Assembly (NCBI GenBank): GCA_002104985.1
Contig: MCGO01000009.1
Location: 434,001 to 498,000, forward strand
Length of the DNA stretch: 64,000 nucleotides
Direction of reading: 5' to 3'
Source of the DNA: Rhizoclosmatium globosum
Taxonomy: Eukaryota; Chytridiomycota; Chytridiomycetes; Chytridiales; Chytriomycetaceae
The notes beneath the pieces were generated by a model that was not told where the DNA came from, searched no databases, and saw only the letters and a list, made by a program, of their open reading frames with translations. Of the stretch, positions 21,198 to 30,888 are shown in pieces. The first letter of the stretch is position 1; every line of letters begins with the position of its first letter. The position numbers and the translations under genes were made by a program.

Positions 21198-23070
21198 ATG
21201 GCCACTGCCGTCGAGACTGTTCTCCTCGAAGGCCTTTCGTCTACTTCAAAAGTATCGCCAGTAGCAACGGCCCAGTTCTTCAGTGGCCGTCTGCTTCTCG
21301 CCCTCAAGTGGATCCTGGCCCAAATCTCCGAACTGAACCAGCTCCTTCAGTCTCTTGATCGTGCATCCTACTATGCCGTGATGGTCCTCTCCATCGTCTG
21401 TCTCTACTTTTCTTGGATTCCAAATGTCGTCAATCTCACCCATGCGCCCGAAACAGTGCTACTGAACGTGTATGATTCTGTGACTGAAAAACTGGAATCT
21501 CTCTCCCTTTCTTCTTTTGTTCGCCGCCATTGCCCTTCTCTCTCTTCCTCCTTCTTTCCTACCCCTTACCTTCTCTCTGGTCACCATCAAACCATCTTTG
21601 CTGGTCTCGTCTCCCGCTTTTGCCCACCAGAACCCGATATTTATGAAAGGTACGGTTGTTTTTATGTGTGAAGCAAAACTTTATACGATAGAGTAAAAAA
21701 AGAAAGGGAATCTTAAAACGATTACAAATCCTAAAGTGCTAATACACATTTTATTAGAGAGATTGTCTCTTTGCCACACGGAGGAAGGACATCCATCGAC
21801 TGGAGCAAAGGGTATAAAGATTTACCAGCCAATACAGTAATGTCCCACAATCCGTGAGTGACCAACTTCTAATCTTCTTCATCAGCCAATCATCATTCTT
21901 CAACATGGAATCGACGGAAATTCTCGCGACAGATACATTCTTGCATTACTCCCGCACATATTGAAGAATGGCTATAAAGTCGCGTCTCTGAATGGCCGCG
22001 GTCAAGCCAACGTGGAAATCACGACTCCTCTCCTCTACAACGGCGCATACACTGAAGACGCACGTTTTTTAATGAAACACATTCAACAGCAGAACCCAGA
22101 CGCTGCTTTGATTGGTATTGGGTTCTCTCTTGGTGCAAATATTATGATGAAATGTGTTGGTGAAGATGGTGATGCCTGCCCGCTTGTTGGATTCGTCAGC
22201 GTCGGCAATCCATTTGATTTACACATGGGCCTTAATCGCTTGCACTCCACTTTCTTGGGACGCCACTTGTATTCACGTGTCATGACGTTGGGTCTGGTGC
22301 GAACATTCAAGAGCCACTTGAAAGTGTTTATGGACAATTTGGATCACGCCTCGTTTGCTGAGCCGATTGATGCAGACAAGGCTCTCAACTCAACGTATTT
22401 GCATGAATTCGACGACGCCATTACGCGTCGAGTGCTTGGATTCCGAAGCGTTTCGGAATACTATCGCAAAGGCAGCTCATCGCAATATATTTTGGATATC
22501 CGCGTTCCTACCTTGATCTTATCGGACATTGACGACCCAATCGTTGCAAGTGATTTGATTCCATTCTCAGATGTCTTGGGCAATCCAAATGTGATTCTCG
22601 CAACCACAAAACGAGGTGGTCACCTAGGCTGGTTTGAGGGTGTGTTTAAACCGACACGCTGGTTTCCAAAACCTGTCATGGAATTTGTTAATGCATTGTT
22701 GAAGGCACAGCAGAACTTACCGCCAAATATGAAGCGCACTTTAATGCAAAGCACTTTCTCGAAAGATTCCAGCATTTCCGTTGTTCCCAAGGACATGTCA
22801 GTTCAAGGTGAACCAGCCCAGAAGCCAAGCCAGAAAGAATTAGACACGGAATCAATGCCCGATACATCTGCAAAAACCGCCTCAACAGTGGTTGCAAATC
22901 GATCAAACATTGGTTCTCATGTGTTGACATTCGCTTCTCGGTTCATTCCTGCACGTCATGCATCCGAGTCTGCAAATGTTTACAAAGTGCGGAAATTTGT
23001 CACCTATTTGGTTGGAGTGTGGGCACTATTTTTGGCTGCCAAGAAGAGAACACCAAAACGTTTACACTAA
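21198..23070 (+). CDS. ABHD-type alpha/beta hydrolase (paralogue 2)
   Basis: Three exons (introns about 21650-21757 and 21837-21885) give about 571 residues. The layout matches its divergent neighbour: an N-terminal membrane helix (VMVLSIVCLYFSWI), FFPTPYLLSGHHQTIFAGL, a strand with LQHGIDGNS where neighbours have LHGLAGGS, nucleophile elbow GFSLGAN, acid region LSDIDDP, GGHLGWFEG, then a polar linker and a C-terminal helix with a basic tail (FVTYLVGVWALFLAAKKR). The triad is complete, but the oxyanion-side motif is altered and the family's usual N(F/S)RGCG reads NGRGQAN, so substrate preference may have shifted. The ATG in AACAATGGCC at 21198 is a good start context, just after the TTCC tract. 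Confidence 0.87.
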
Positions 23071-23156
23071 ACTCTCAGAGAAGGAGGAGGACGCAATTCA
23101 TTTACTTATATACATAATATATATAAAAAAAACGAGCTCAAAGAATATTTCCTCAT

Positions 23157-23912
23157 TCAAATGTCGTTAGATCCCAATGATATACTGTCGCTATTATCAG
23201 CACGAACGCCAGCATCACTATCAGTATTTAAACCTCCAACAACATTGCGATTCGCTTGTTGCCTGTACATTAAATTCGCTTGAGCATCTTGAATCAGTCT
23301 CATGAGTATAGGGTTCAGGTTCCCATCCTCTGACAACACATTCGGCCGTGTTCCAAGAAGTGTGTGCGTGTTGGATTGCTGAGGCATGCCCCGAGATGGT
23401 TGCGGGACAGGGATTTCCGTGAGAGACGGCGTTTGCGAGTAAAATGATTCAGTCGCTGCGGATCCATTATTTGGTGGTAGCGGCTGATACCGCGACGATC
23501 CTGATGACGACGATGAGAGGAAGAGGGAATATGGGCTCGATGATTGCCTCTCAGCCAGTCGCCGAAGATGCGAGTGTCCAAGTGATCCTCCAGCAGCATG
23601 TACCAGATGGTGCGTGGTTGAGTGTGGACTGTTTGCAATGATTGTGTTGCTGAGGAGAGATGGATGGTATGTAGCAGTGGTAGCAGTGAGGTTTCTGTGG
23701 GTATTCTGGAGTCTCCTCCTTCGGGTGCTTTTATCTGTGCTTTTGGATGCCTGGCTTGCGCTTTCGAGCGAGTCCTGTGGTTCTGGAGTTTGGTACAATC
23801 CTGTCTCAAGGCCCAGAGACCCGGAGTCCCCGTTCCCAGCCTCGATGCTGACACTGTTTCCTCCATCTTCGCTTCCGACTGGGTTTGCGGCGACGCTGGA
23901 TGGTTCATTCAT
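23157..23912 (-). CDS. Low-complexity Ser/Thr/Asn-rich protein with conserved C-terminal motif (copy A)
   Basis: A single-exon protein of about 251 residues, not recognised as a known family. It is rich in Ser, Thr, Gln and Asn and contains a basic run STRRRRLQNTHR. The C-terminal 45 residues carry SNTHTLLGTRPNVL followed by NLNPILMRLIQDAQ, a motif shared with two other genes in this window (38567-39316 and 39482-40189). It is nearly identical to the copy at 38567, with five substitutions and a different last few residues. An overlapping 197-codon frame also exists, but substitutions between the copies fall more gently in this frame, so I take this one as real. Role unknown; a disordered regulatory or RNA-associated protein is possible. 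Confidence 0.65.
   Translation of the reverse strand: MNEPSSVAANPVGSEDGGNSVSIEAGNGDSGSLGLETGLYQTPEPQDSLESASQASKSTDKSTRRRRLQNTHRNLTATTATYHPSLLSNTIIANSPHSTTHHLVHAAGGSLGHSHLRRLAERQSSSPYSLFLSSSSSGSSRYQPLPPNNGSAATESFYSQTPSLTEIPVPQPSRGMPQQSNTHTLLGTRPNVLSEDGNLNPILMRLIQDAQANLMYRQQANRNVVGGLNTDSDAGVRADNSDSISLGSNDI
23157..23912 (-). repeat. Inverted duplication, arm A
   Basis: Matches 38567 to about 39305 in opposite orientation at roughly 98% by eye. Similarity falls off sharply at the stop codon and is much weaker, though still traceable for about 60 bp (GATCGAAAA, TCGATT blocks), upstream of the ATG. Confidence 0.85.
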
Positions 23913-24023
23913 GTACAACTTTTGGTGCAGTTGTTAGAAGTTCGTCGTTGAAGTTTTTCGATCCAAGCAAACAAATCGAAAGGAAAAAATCTCGCCCACC
24001 AGAGGTCAATGAAATTATCAGCT

Positions 24024-26964
24024 TTATTTTGTTTTCTTCTTCGCAATGGATTCCTCAGCCTTCTTGAGCCGATCACTCAATACGAACACTCCCAAGAAAA
24101 TTACAGCAATCGCAAGACAGAATAATGCATATTTTTGAGCACTAAAACCCTCAAATTCATTGAAGTAGATTCCGCCTCCCCTATAAAATCAAGCGTTTGG
24201 TTAACAATACATATGATTCAATTTGAATCGACAACAACACTCACACAACGTCAAATACTGTCCAGACCACAAAGAAAACTGGGATTTGTAGCAACGCATC
24301 ATAACGCTCCAAGCCCATATTAATCCAGTAAATTTGTCCAACAGCAGTGAATGCTGTTACTCCCGCAATCAACCACGCTTGAAACTGGTTGAACTGATTA
24401 TCCCCCACAAAGGAGTTTGTCAAAAGATGAATGGTGCTCTTTGCAAAAAGAGTCGTTAACGTTCCCATTATCCCTCCCAAAGAGGCGTATGCAAGCGGAA
24501 GTCCCATCGAAACAATCTTTGATGACATTGGAATCTTTCTTCGGAATCTCGGAACCAGTTTGACATTCTTGATGGTTTGCAATACACTTTGAATGCTGAG
24601 GGGTAATGCTTCAAAGAGATTTCTCTTGAATCGAGCCCACCATGAGTTTTTGAGTTTTCCGTCCATGACTGCTGCAACAAGTTCAGTTTCTCGGCTTTCG
24701 GCATCATCTTCAATCACAAGGCTTCCACCATCTGATGGAGGTGGTGGAACTTGTGGGTGTGCTGATAGCGTTGCCATTGAAGACGATTGAGCAAAATTGT
24801 TCTCCTTCACCTCAACACCAGCAACACGAGATGACACCAACCCCTCAATCGCGGTACCGTCATTCACTCCTATGTGGTCGGAAGCAACAATAAATCCGTC
24901 TGTTCCTCCAAGTTTCTCATTTCCATTATAAATATGATTTGTATAAACTAGAACTTGTGATCTCCTCCGTTCATTGACGAGTTCGCCGTTTTTTCCGCAC
25001 TGTGGTGGTAGTTGTCGTTGTTTGAACTACCAATGCATTTCCATCAAGAGCTACATCTTCCGTAATCTCTGATCGATGCGACGTTGACGTAGAAGATTCA
25101 ATGTTTTTCTCAACAGTGCAAATGAAACAAAAGATTGCCACCAATAGACCAGATGTTAGAGTCAAAAAGACAATTGTTGCAGGCTTTTGAAATAGTTTGA
25201 GAAGGATGCAGAGGTTGTAGTCTGTCCTTTTGTGTTATCAATTGAAAAAGTATGGAATGGACGAACCAGCAGAGTTGACACCAGCGAAGACCACAGTCAT
25301 GGATGAACCACCAATAATAAAGATACCACCGACAATATCTTTCCATGAGTATTTTTCCTTGTTGATCAGGGGCGCAGCGACCACATTCACCACCAATGAA
25401 ATGGAGCCCAATGGCGCAACAAGCGATTGAGGAGCGAATTGCAAAGCCGCAAAATTCAGCAGCTGTGCTGAAGCGAAAATAATGAAACCCAGAATCCAAA
25501 TCTGGAGTTTTAACTCAGCAAAAATTTCTTCAAAGTTGAGTCAAACAATAAAACGAAGCACTTACAGGATTTCGAACCAACTCTCCAAAATTAAGTTTCT
25601 TTTGCAATGAGTCTGAAGATGGCATTTGACGACGAGCCTCGGCCTCAGCTTCCTCTTCTTCGTCTTCCACAGACAATCCCGAAACGCTCCCTGGCACTTC
25701 TGTCACAAAAGAAGTTGAGGCCATGGTTCCAGGGGCGGAATTCGCTGTCAAAGCATATGAAGAAATATGTTGTCCACCACCAACAACGTCCCTTCCAACA
25801 ATAGATTCAACATGTACATGAGGTCTCACGTCTTGTAATGTATCAGTATCAGCTGGAGGTTCATCGAGATGAGGTCCTTGAGGAGTGTTTGGAGGTGGAT
25901 ACACAACAGTAAGTGGAATGCTTGCATTTTCGGCATCATCCGCAGAAAGGGTTGTTGGTACTGGCGGAGATCGGCGAAGTGTAAACGTAGAAAAAAAGCT
26001 TCGGGGTTTTCCTCTGTAATAAAATAAAATGAGTGATTCGGTAGTTTTGGTATATATCAATGACCTTCTTTCCACTTGTTGTTGGCGTCGCATCGCTCGC
26101 AATGAGTTGAGCAACTCAAGCTTCTTCTTCTTGCGATTACGCGTGGCAAGGGCTTGCAAATTGAGACCAACTGAAGAACATCCGGATCCAAGAATACAAA
26201 TAAAAATTCCGATCCACAGTGTGTTTTCAGAAAGGATGTTCCCTGTACAGAACAGGTCTTGAAGGCCATAATCTGGGTTTCCGACACATTTTGCAGAGTT
26301 CGCACAAGTTGATATACTGATAGACGTTGTACCATACGTTGTGCATGTTGCTATTGTGCGTTATTAATTTCAAATGCTTTTGATGAAGGAGAAGTGACAG
26401 TACCATGCTCCAGGCCACCAGCGCAGCAAGCAACGCCAGGCGAGTACGTAGGAAGCGTGAGAGGATTAGAAGGATTGAATAAAGCCGTAGAATCTTTTGA
26501 ACAAGTTGAGGCAATTGTACAATAACTTGGATGGCACAGGTTGTCAAGGTACTGAGTCACGTTCCCGTTCGCAGCAGTATACCCAAGCGAGCCAAGAATG
26601 TACGAGGAATTCAAGGAAGGCGAAGACTGCAGCTTTGCCTGGACCCACTGGTACTGCGCGCAGTCAGATGCCTTTGAGCATACATAGCCTGGATTGAGGG
26701 AAACCAGTTAGAACACTCACACTAAAACCACTGCCCAAACAGTCAACTGCATTCCCTCTCTAAAGACAGGAAAGCAATCAACACTGATTGATACTAACCG
26801 GCGGCAACTGCAACCTGGCACACATTCGCTATGCACACAAAGGCCGACACACCGTTCGACCCGAGCAGTCCCGTAGCTGCTGCACAGTCGCTAGTGCTAC
26901 GACAAGGTACGTCCGCACATAGACTCAGCTGAACCAGTGCGGCCACAATAATCAATAACGACAT
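24024..26964 (-). CDS. NIPA-type magnesium transporter-like membrane protein with Cys-rich ectodomain
   Basis: Eight exons can be joined (introns about 26689-26798, 26351-26403, 26017-26064, 25502-25565, 25222-25266, 25000-25054, 24181-24244), about 833 residues. A signal peptide (LLIIVAALVQLSLCA) leads into a luminal or extracellular region with paired cysteines (CRSTSDCAAATG, CSKASDCAQYQW, VACCAGG). The NIPA core follows: TLWIGIFICILGSGCSSVGL, NFAALQFAPQSLVAPLGSIS, DIVGGIFIIGGSSMTVVFAG, AYASLGGIMGTLTTLFAKS, GQIYWINMGLERYDALLQIP and a final helix. NIPA proteins are multi-helix carriers linked to Mg2+ uptake at plasma or endosomal membranes. Long charged loops after helices 1 and 5 and an acidic stretch (VEDEEEEAEAEAR) are extra. 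Family members usually begin at the first helix, so the secreted N-terminal domain is unusual. The frame stays consistent across all joins, which supports a single gene. Confidence 0.8.
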
Positions 26965-27228
26965 TTGTAATTTGTCAAGAGTGAGTGTGGTTGTCCCGCT
27001 AGTCAGTGATTGGAAGAACACAAAAAATGGAAGTTTCTTTTCCTCCGCTTCTTCGCCTTCCTCTTCTTTTTGTTCTTTCAATAGTTTACTCAGTAAATTT
27101 GAAAATCTCTTTTCTCGTTGTTGGATTTACATCTGTTCATCGCCCTCACAATCCTTGCCACAGGACACTTTCATTTGACAACTGCAAGCAACCAACTCGT
27201 AGAAACTAGAATACTTCAGATCCTTGGA

Positions 27229-27957
27229 ATGGGATCACGTTTCTCAAAATTCAACAAGAGAGTTGATCCAAAACCCGATTATGCAACGAGCGCCACCTCC
27301 GTCACTGGCTCCTCCTCCAGTCCACAGAGAGGCCTTGAGCACATCGCATCTCCTGTTATATCAATCAGCGCTGTTAATTTCCTGGACCCGAATGAAAATA
27401 GTTCGGCAGTTGCCTCACCTCCGATTCCATCCCAAATAACTACAACAGAGAATTCTCTCAACGTTGAAACACGATCCATGATTTCAATCAACCCTTCAAT
27501 CGCATCCTGGTCAAACTACAAAAAGAAGCCACTCTTCCCCTCAAATCGCGTCGCAACCTCACAGCTCTCGGACACTGCATCCAACATCAATCAGCCTCGA
27601 AGCATGAAAGTCCATGTGACAAGCGATTGCGGTGACCAAGACTCGTACTATGCAGCGACAGGAACGCGAACCAACAACAACGGCGGCGAAAAAACGATTC
27701 GAAGCACACAGGCTGATTTTAGATGGCAGTTTGCAGAAGAAGACGAAGAATCATGTTGTTTGAGTGAAGATGAAGGGTCTCTCAAGTATGATGATGTGCT
27801 TGTTTCTCCAATTGCAACAAAGCATAGTAATGAAGCCGATTACTCTGGAAATGCGGCAAGAGGTGTCATTCTTTTTGATGAAGAAAGTCGCAGTGTTGTG
27901 GAGGACGGCGGATCAGTATATGGTGATGTTGCCGTCGCTGTGGAAGGAAATCGATGA
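27229..27957 (+). CDS. Probable N-myristoylated acidic hypothetical protein
   Basis: A single-exon frame of about 242 residues. The first in-frame ATG gives MGSRFSKFNKR, which fits the N-myristoylation rule (Gly2, Ser6) followed by basic residues, a typical plasma-membrane anchor. The rest is Ser/Thr/Asn-rich and probably disordered, with a very acidic block (FAEEDEESCCLSEDEG) and an acidic C-terminus. No known domain was recognised. The start is chosen at 27229 because the frame further upstream lacks an ATG. It is divergent from the NIPA-type gene across about 264 bp, so co-regulation is possible. A peripheral membrane or signalling role is only a guess from the lipid motif. Confidence 0.6.
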   Translation: MGSRFSKFNKRVDPKPDYATSATSVTGSSSSPQRGLEHIASPVISISAVNFLDPNENSSAVASPPIPSQITTTENSLNVETRSMISINPSIASWSNYKKKPLFPSNRVATSQLSDTASNINQPRSMKVHVTSDCGDQDSYYAATGTRTNNNGGEKTIRSTQADFRWQFAEEDEESCCLSEDEGSLKYDDVLVSPIATKHSNEADYSGNAARGVILFDEESRSVVEDGGSVYGDVAVAVEGNR

Positions 27958-28184
27958 GCAACCTTCCTTCCTCTCCTTTGGTTACGTAAAATAAATGGAT
28001 GATTAGTTTATTTTCCACTACTGTGAGGATGGGACCCTGAATCAGGCAATCAGGCAGCAGACACACCTTTAGACGAGTATGAATGGAGTATGCACTGTTG
28101 GTTTTGGTTGAAGCTGATGGAGTTTTATAATTTCAATAGTGTGGTGGTGTTTGTGGAACTGGATGGGTGTTTGGAAACCACATG

Positions 28185-29970
28185 ACTTACATTCGTACTT
28201 TGAATAGAAAAAGGGTGCGACTTATGTATTATTATTTTCAGAGAGGAAGAATATACGTCTTCACTTTTTCTTTGCCAAACTTCACCACAACTCACTGATG
28301 GCTCACCCAATGCGAAAGCAATACACCCTGACGTACAAGTTGCGCATCGTCGATGAAGTGCGAGCACTCTCTGCCTCGCTTGCTGCTTCTGCTCCGCACA
28401 GGAAGATTCGCAGTGGTGCTCTTACTGCCGTTGCTACTAAACATTCCCTCAACAGGCCAATGCTGTCCAAGTGGGTGCGATCGTTTGGAACCATCAAAGA
28501 CGATTCTGTGAAGCGAGGTGGGAAGTATCTGCACTGTGGATGGGGAAGTGTGATGGTGGGCGGTGGAAGGAAGGAACACAGTCGCATCAACAGAGCCCCT
28601 CCCTCTCTCTCGCGCATTAGCGTAGATTTTGATGGCAACCCATCTATACTCTCTCCATCTCCCTCTATGGTGCGCTGTATGTTCCTGGAGGAGGAAGTGA
28701 AGCTGTTTGGACTGGTGGCGGACCAGAGAAACCGTGGATATGCAGTGTCGCCGGCAGACTTGCGCGAGTGGATGTTGGCATACGTGAAGGATCCCTTGAG
28801 TTTATTGGCTGATGCAGCGCTGGATGTTGGAACGGAACAGCGTAGAGAAACCTTCACTGCATCGTCCCGCTGGTGTACAGGATTCATGGAGCGATATAGA
28901 TTGAGCATCAGAGCGAGAACTACAACCAGAACTTGTGGGTTGTTGGACCATAGTGACACTCCACCCCTCCCTCTACCCATTCTCTCCTCCTCCTTCATCA
29001 ACCAAACCACGCAAAACAAACCAAAAACAAATAAAACCAATAAAACAAACAAAAACATTTTCTTTACTCCTGTTTCGTCTTTTGTGGCTGGTACTGATCC
29101 AAAGATCGCTGTTTTTGATGATTTCATTTACAGGCAGCAAACGAATGGTCTCACTGTCAAAGATATTTACAACTTTGATCAAACTAGACTCTACTTTGAT
29201 ATGTCGCTCAAGAAGACGGTGCATTGGAAAGGATCGACAATTGTAATCATCAAGAATACTGGAAACGAGTCGACTGGATTCTCAGTTGGATTGACATGTC
29301 GCGGGGATGGACATCGACTTCCCCCATTGGTTGTCTTTAAAGGTGCAAGAACTGGTCGACTGGCCAAAACGGTGCCTGCTCAAGTTAGTGCTCTTGGAGT
29401 CGGTCTTCAAGTTACATTTCAACAAAATGCATGGTTTGACAGTGACGTGATTCTCAACGAGTGCATTCCTCAATTTAAATCTGAAACTTCTGGAAGAAAG
29501 GTGATGATGGTGTTGGACAGTTACAAAGCTCACCTGACTCAACCAGTGAAGGATGCATTCAAGAATGCTGCAATAATTCCTGCTGTGATTCCTGGTGGAT
29601 ACACGTCAAAACTTCAGCCACTAGATATTGGAATCATCAAACCTTTCAAAGATGGAATTCGGCGAAGGTGGACAGTTTGGATGCGGAATTCCATCACAGA
29701 TGCGAGCGAGTTGAATGCAGATGGAAGAAGAAAGCGGCCAAGTCACGCAATTATTTGTAGTTGGATTAGTAGTGCTTGGAATGATGTGGATAACAGCGTG
29801 TTTGAAGCTGCTTTTAGGAAAGGGCTTTGGGCAAGAAGAGCCGTATAAAAAATAAAGAAAGAGAAAGAGACAAAGATAAGACTCTGTTATAACAAGAGTT
29901 CTTTGGTTTGGGGTTCCAAAGGAAAGGTTGCATAAGTCTTTTTCGTACTCCCCTTCCCTCTTCTTCTCAT
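28185..29970 (+). mobile_element. Second pogo-like DNA transposon, apparently intact coding region
   Basis: The segment carries one full-length transposase (28298-29848) with flanks shared with the decayed minus-strand copy at 5.70-6.72 kb: ATTATTTTCAGAGA before the gene, and GTTGCATAA with GTACTCCCC after it. The two copies define the family, but clean terminal inverted repeats and a target duplication could not be fixed by eye. GACTTATG occurs inverted near 28206 and 29938, which may mark the ends. Limits are therefore approximate. Confidence 0.65.
28298..29848 (+). CDS. Pogo/Tigger-type DDE transposase, intact frame
   Basis: An uninterrupted 516-codon frame with an ATG start. An N-terminal helix-turn-helix region (around residues 8-65; YKLRIVDEVRALS, LNRPMLSKWVRSF) is followed by a CENP-B-type second HTH (LREWMLAYVKD) and a DDE nuclease. 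Candidate catalytic residues sit in IYNFDQTRLYFDM, MVLDSYKAHL and LQPLDIGIIKPFKD, so all three acidic positions are present. A low-complexity insert with Asn/Lys/Thr repeats (QNKPKTNKTNKTNKN, around residues 240-255) interrupts the linker before the catalytic domain; it might be an unrecognised in-frame intron or a tolerated insertion. It is the only transposase in the window without a stop, so it is a candidate active copy that could also mobilise the deleted relative at 5.7 kb. Confidence 0.88.
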   Translation: MAHPMRKQYTLTYKLRIVDEVRALSASLAASAPHRKIRSGALTAVATKHSLNRPMLSKWVRSFGTIKDDSVKRGGKYLHCGWGSVMVGGGRKEHSRINRAPPSLSRISVDFDGNPSILSPSPSMVRCMFLEEEVKLFGLVADQRNRGYAVSPADLREWMLAYVKDPLSLLADAALDVGTEQRRETFTASSRWCTGFMERYRLSIRARTTTRTCGLLDHSDTPPLPLPILSSSFINQTTQNKPKTNKTNKTNKNIFFTPVSSFVAGTDPKIAVFDDFIYRQQTNGLTVKDIYNFDQTRLYFDMSLKKTVHWKGSTIVIIKNTGNESTGFSVGLTCRGDGHRLPPLVVFKGARTGRLAKTVPAQVSALGVGLQVTFQQNAWFDSDVILNECIPQFKSETSGRKVMMVLDSYKAHLTQPVKDAFKNAAIIPAVIPGGYTSKLQPLDIGIIKPFKDGIRRRWTVWMRNSITDASELNADGRRKRPSHAIICSWISSAWNDVDNSVFEAAFRKGLWARRAV

Positions 29971-30888
29971 AAATTTGTCCGAACTTCACCAACCTGTCTC
30001 TCCTCTCCACACCTGTGACTCCCTCCCATTCACGACTATTGTATTTGCTGTGCTGGGTCTCCCTCGGAGTCCCGCCGCTGCAGCGCATTGTCCTGCTGTC
30101 TGCAATCCTTGAGCTCCTCTGTCCGAACATCCCGCAGCGAACGAATGCTTACATTCGTCCTCGGGTGAAGTGCATTACAATTTGCATTTCATTGTGACTG
30201 TTGCTGATGCCCTTTGTAGCGCCTCTCCGCGCGACATCATCGGGCGGCGCTTCAACACAACGTCACAACACCTTCTTCCCTTCCCACACAATTCACATGC
30301 GCCATTCATTGACTGCGTTTATATTAACATCTGCATCAAAATCACGAATTTTCTTTATTGGTGCTATACTGGAGCGAGCCAACACAATGTCGAACCGTTT
30401 TAACAACAGAGCCACCAAATGCATCCACCAATGCAGTTTAGTTAAAGAAATCAATTTGTCGCGCTGATTTTGCCATTAACGCCAAAGGCGCGTTTCCTAA
30501 TGTCGAACGTCAACATGAATTTTCACTTGCTGTTTGAATAATCTATTTATACTATATCATCTTGGATCTCCTTAGGACTTTTGTCTCTGTACATCATCTC
30601 AAATTCCTCTCTTATCTATCACTTTCCCCCTTTCGAACTCAACTTTCGCAGAAATTCTTTAAAATTGAGGTATCCTCCGCCACCGCCTTCCCTTCCATCC
30701 CTTCCCACTTTCTCTATCTCCTCTCTCTCGCGCTCTCTTGTCTTTGTTTTGTATTGGTGTGGACCTTCCGGATTCGGCTCACTCGTCATTACATTCTTCA
30801 TAACCTTGTGTCTCCTTCCTTTCGTTTCAATTTCGGCCACCATATCCTCTCTTCAACTCTCTAACATGAATTCTTTAGTTGTCAACGT
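29971..30888. other. Upstream region of the giant gene, no supported gene
   Basis: About 0.9 kb without a defensible frame. It includes a pyrimidine-rich plus strand from about 30600 to 30850 (many CTC/TCC runs), as often seen upstream of fungal genes, and a small palindrome ACGAATG...CATTCGT near 30141-30157. It could hold the promoter, a 5' UTR or an unrecognised first exon of the giant gene. Confidence 0.5.

Noticed and set aside
23315..23908. Overlapping 197-codon frame on the same strand as low-complexity copy A (also in copy B at 38571-39164)
   Set aside because: Open in both copies only because they are near-identical. Substitutions between copies are more radical in this frame (for example R/H, C/W, E/G), and the paralogue at 39482 supports the other frame.
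30141..30160. Small palindrome ACGAATG...CATTCGT as a transposon end of the giant gene
   Set aside because: A related CTTACATTCGT occurs near 28187 in the same orientation, but no matching inverted copy was found beyond the 3' end of the giant gene.
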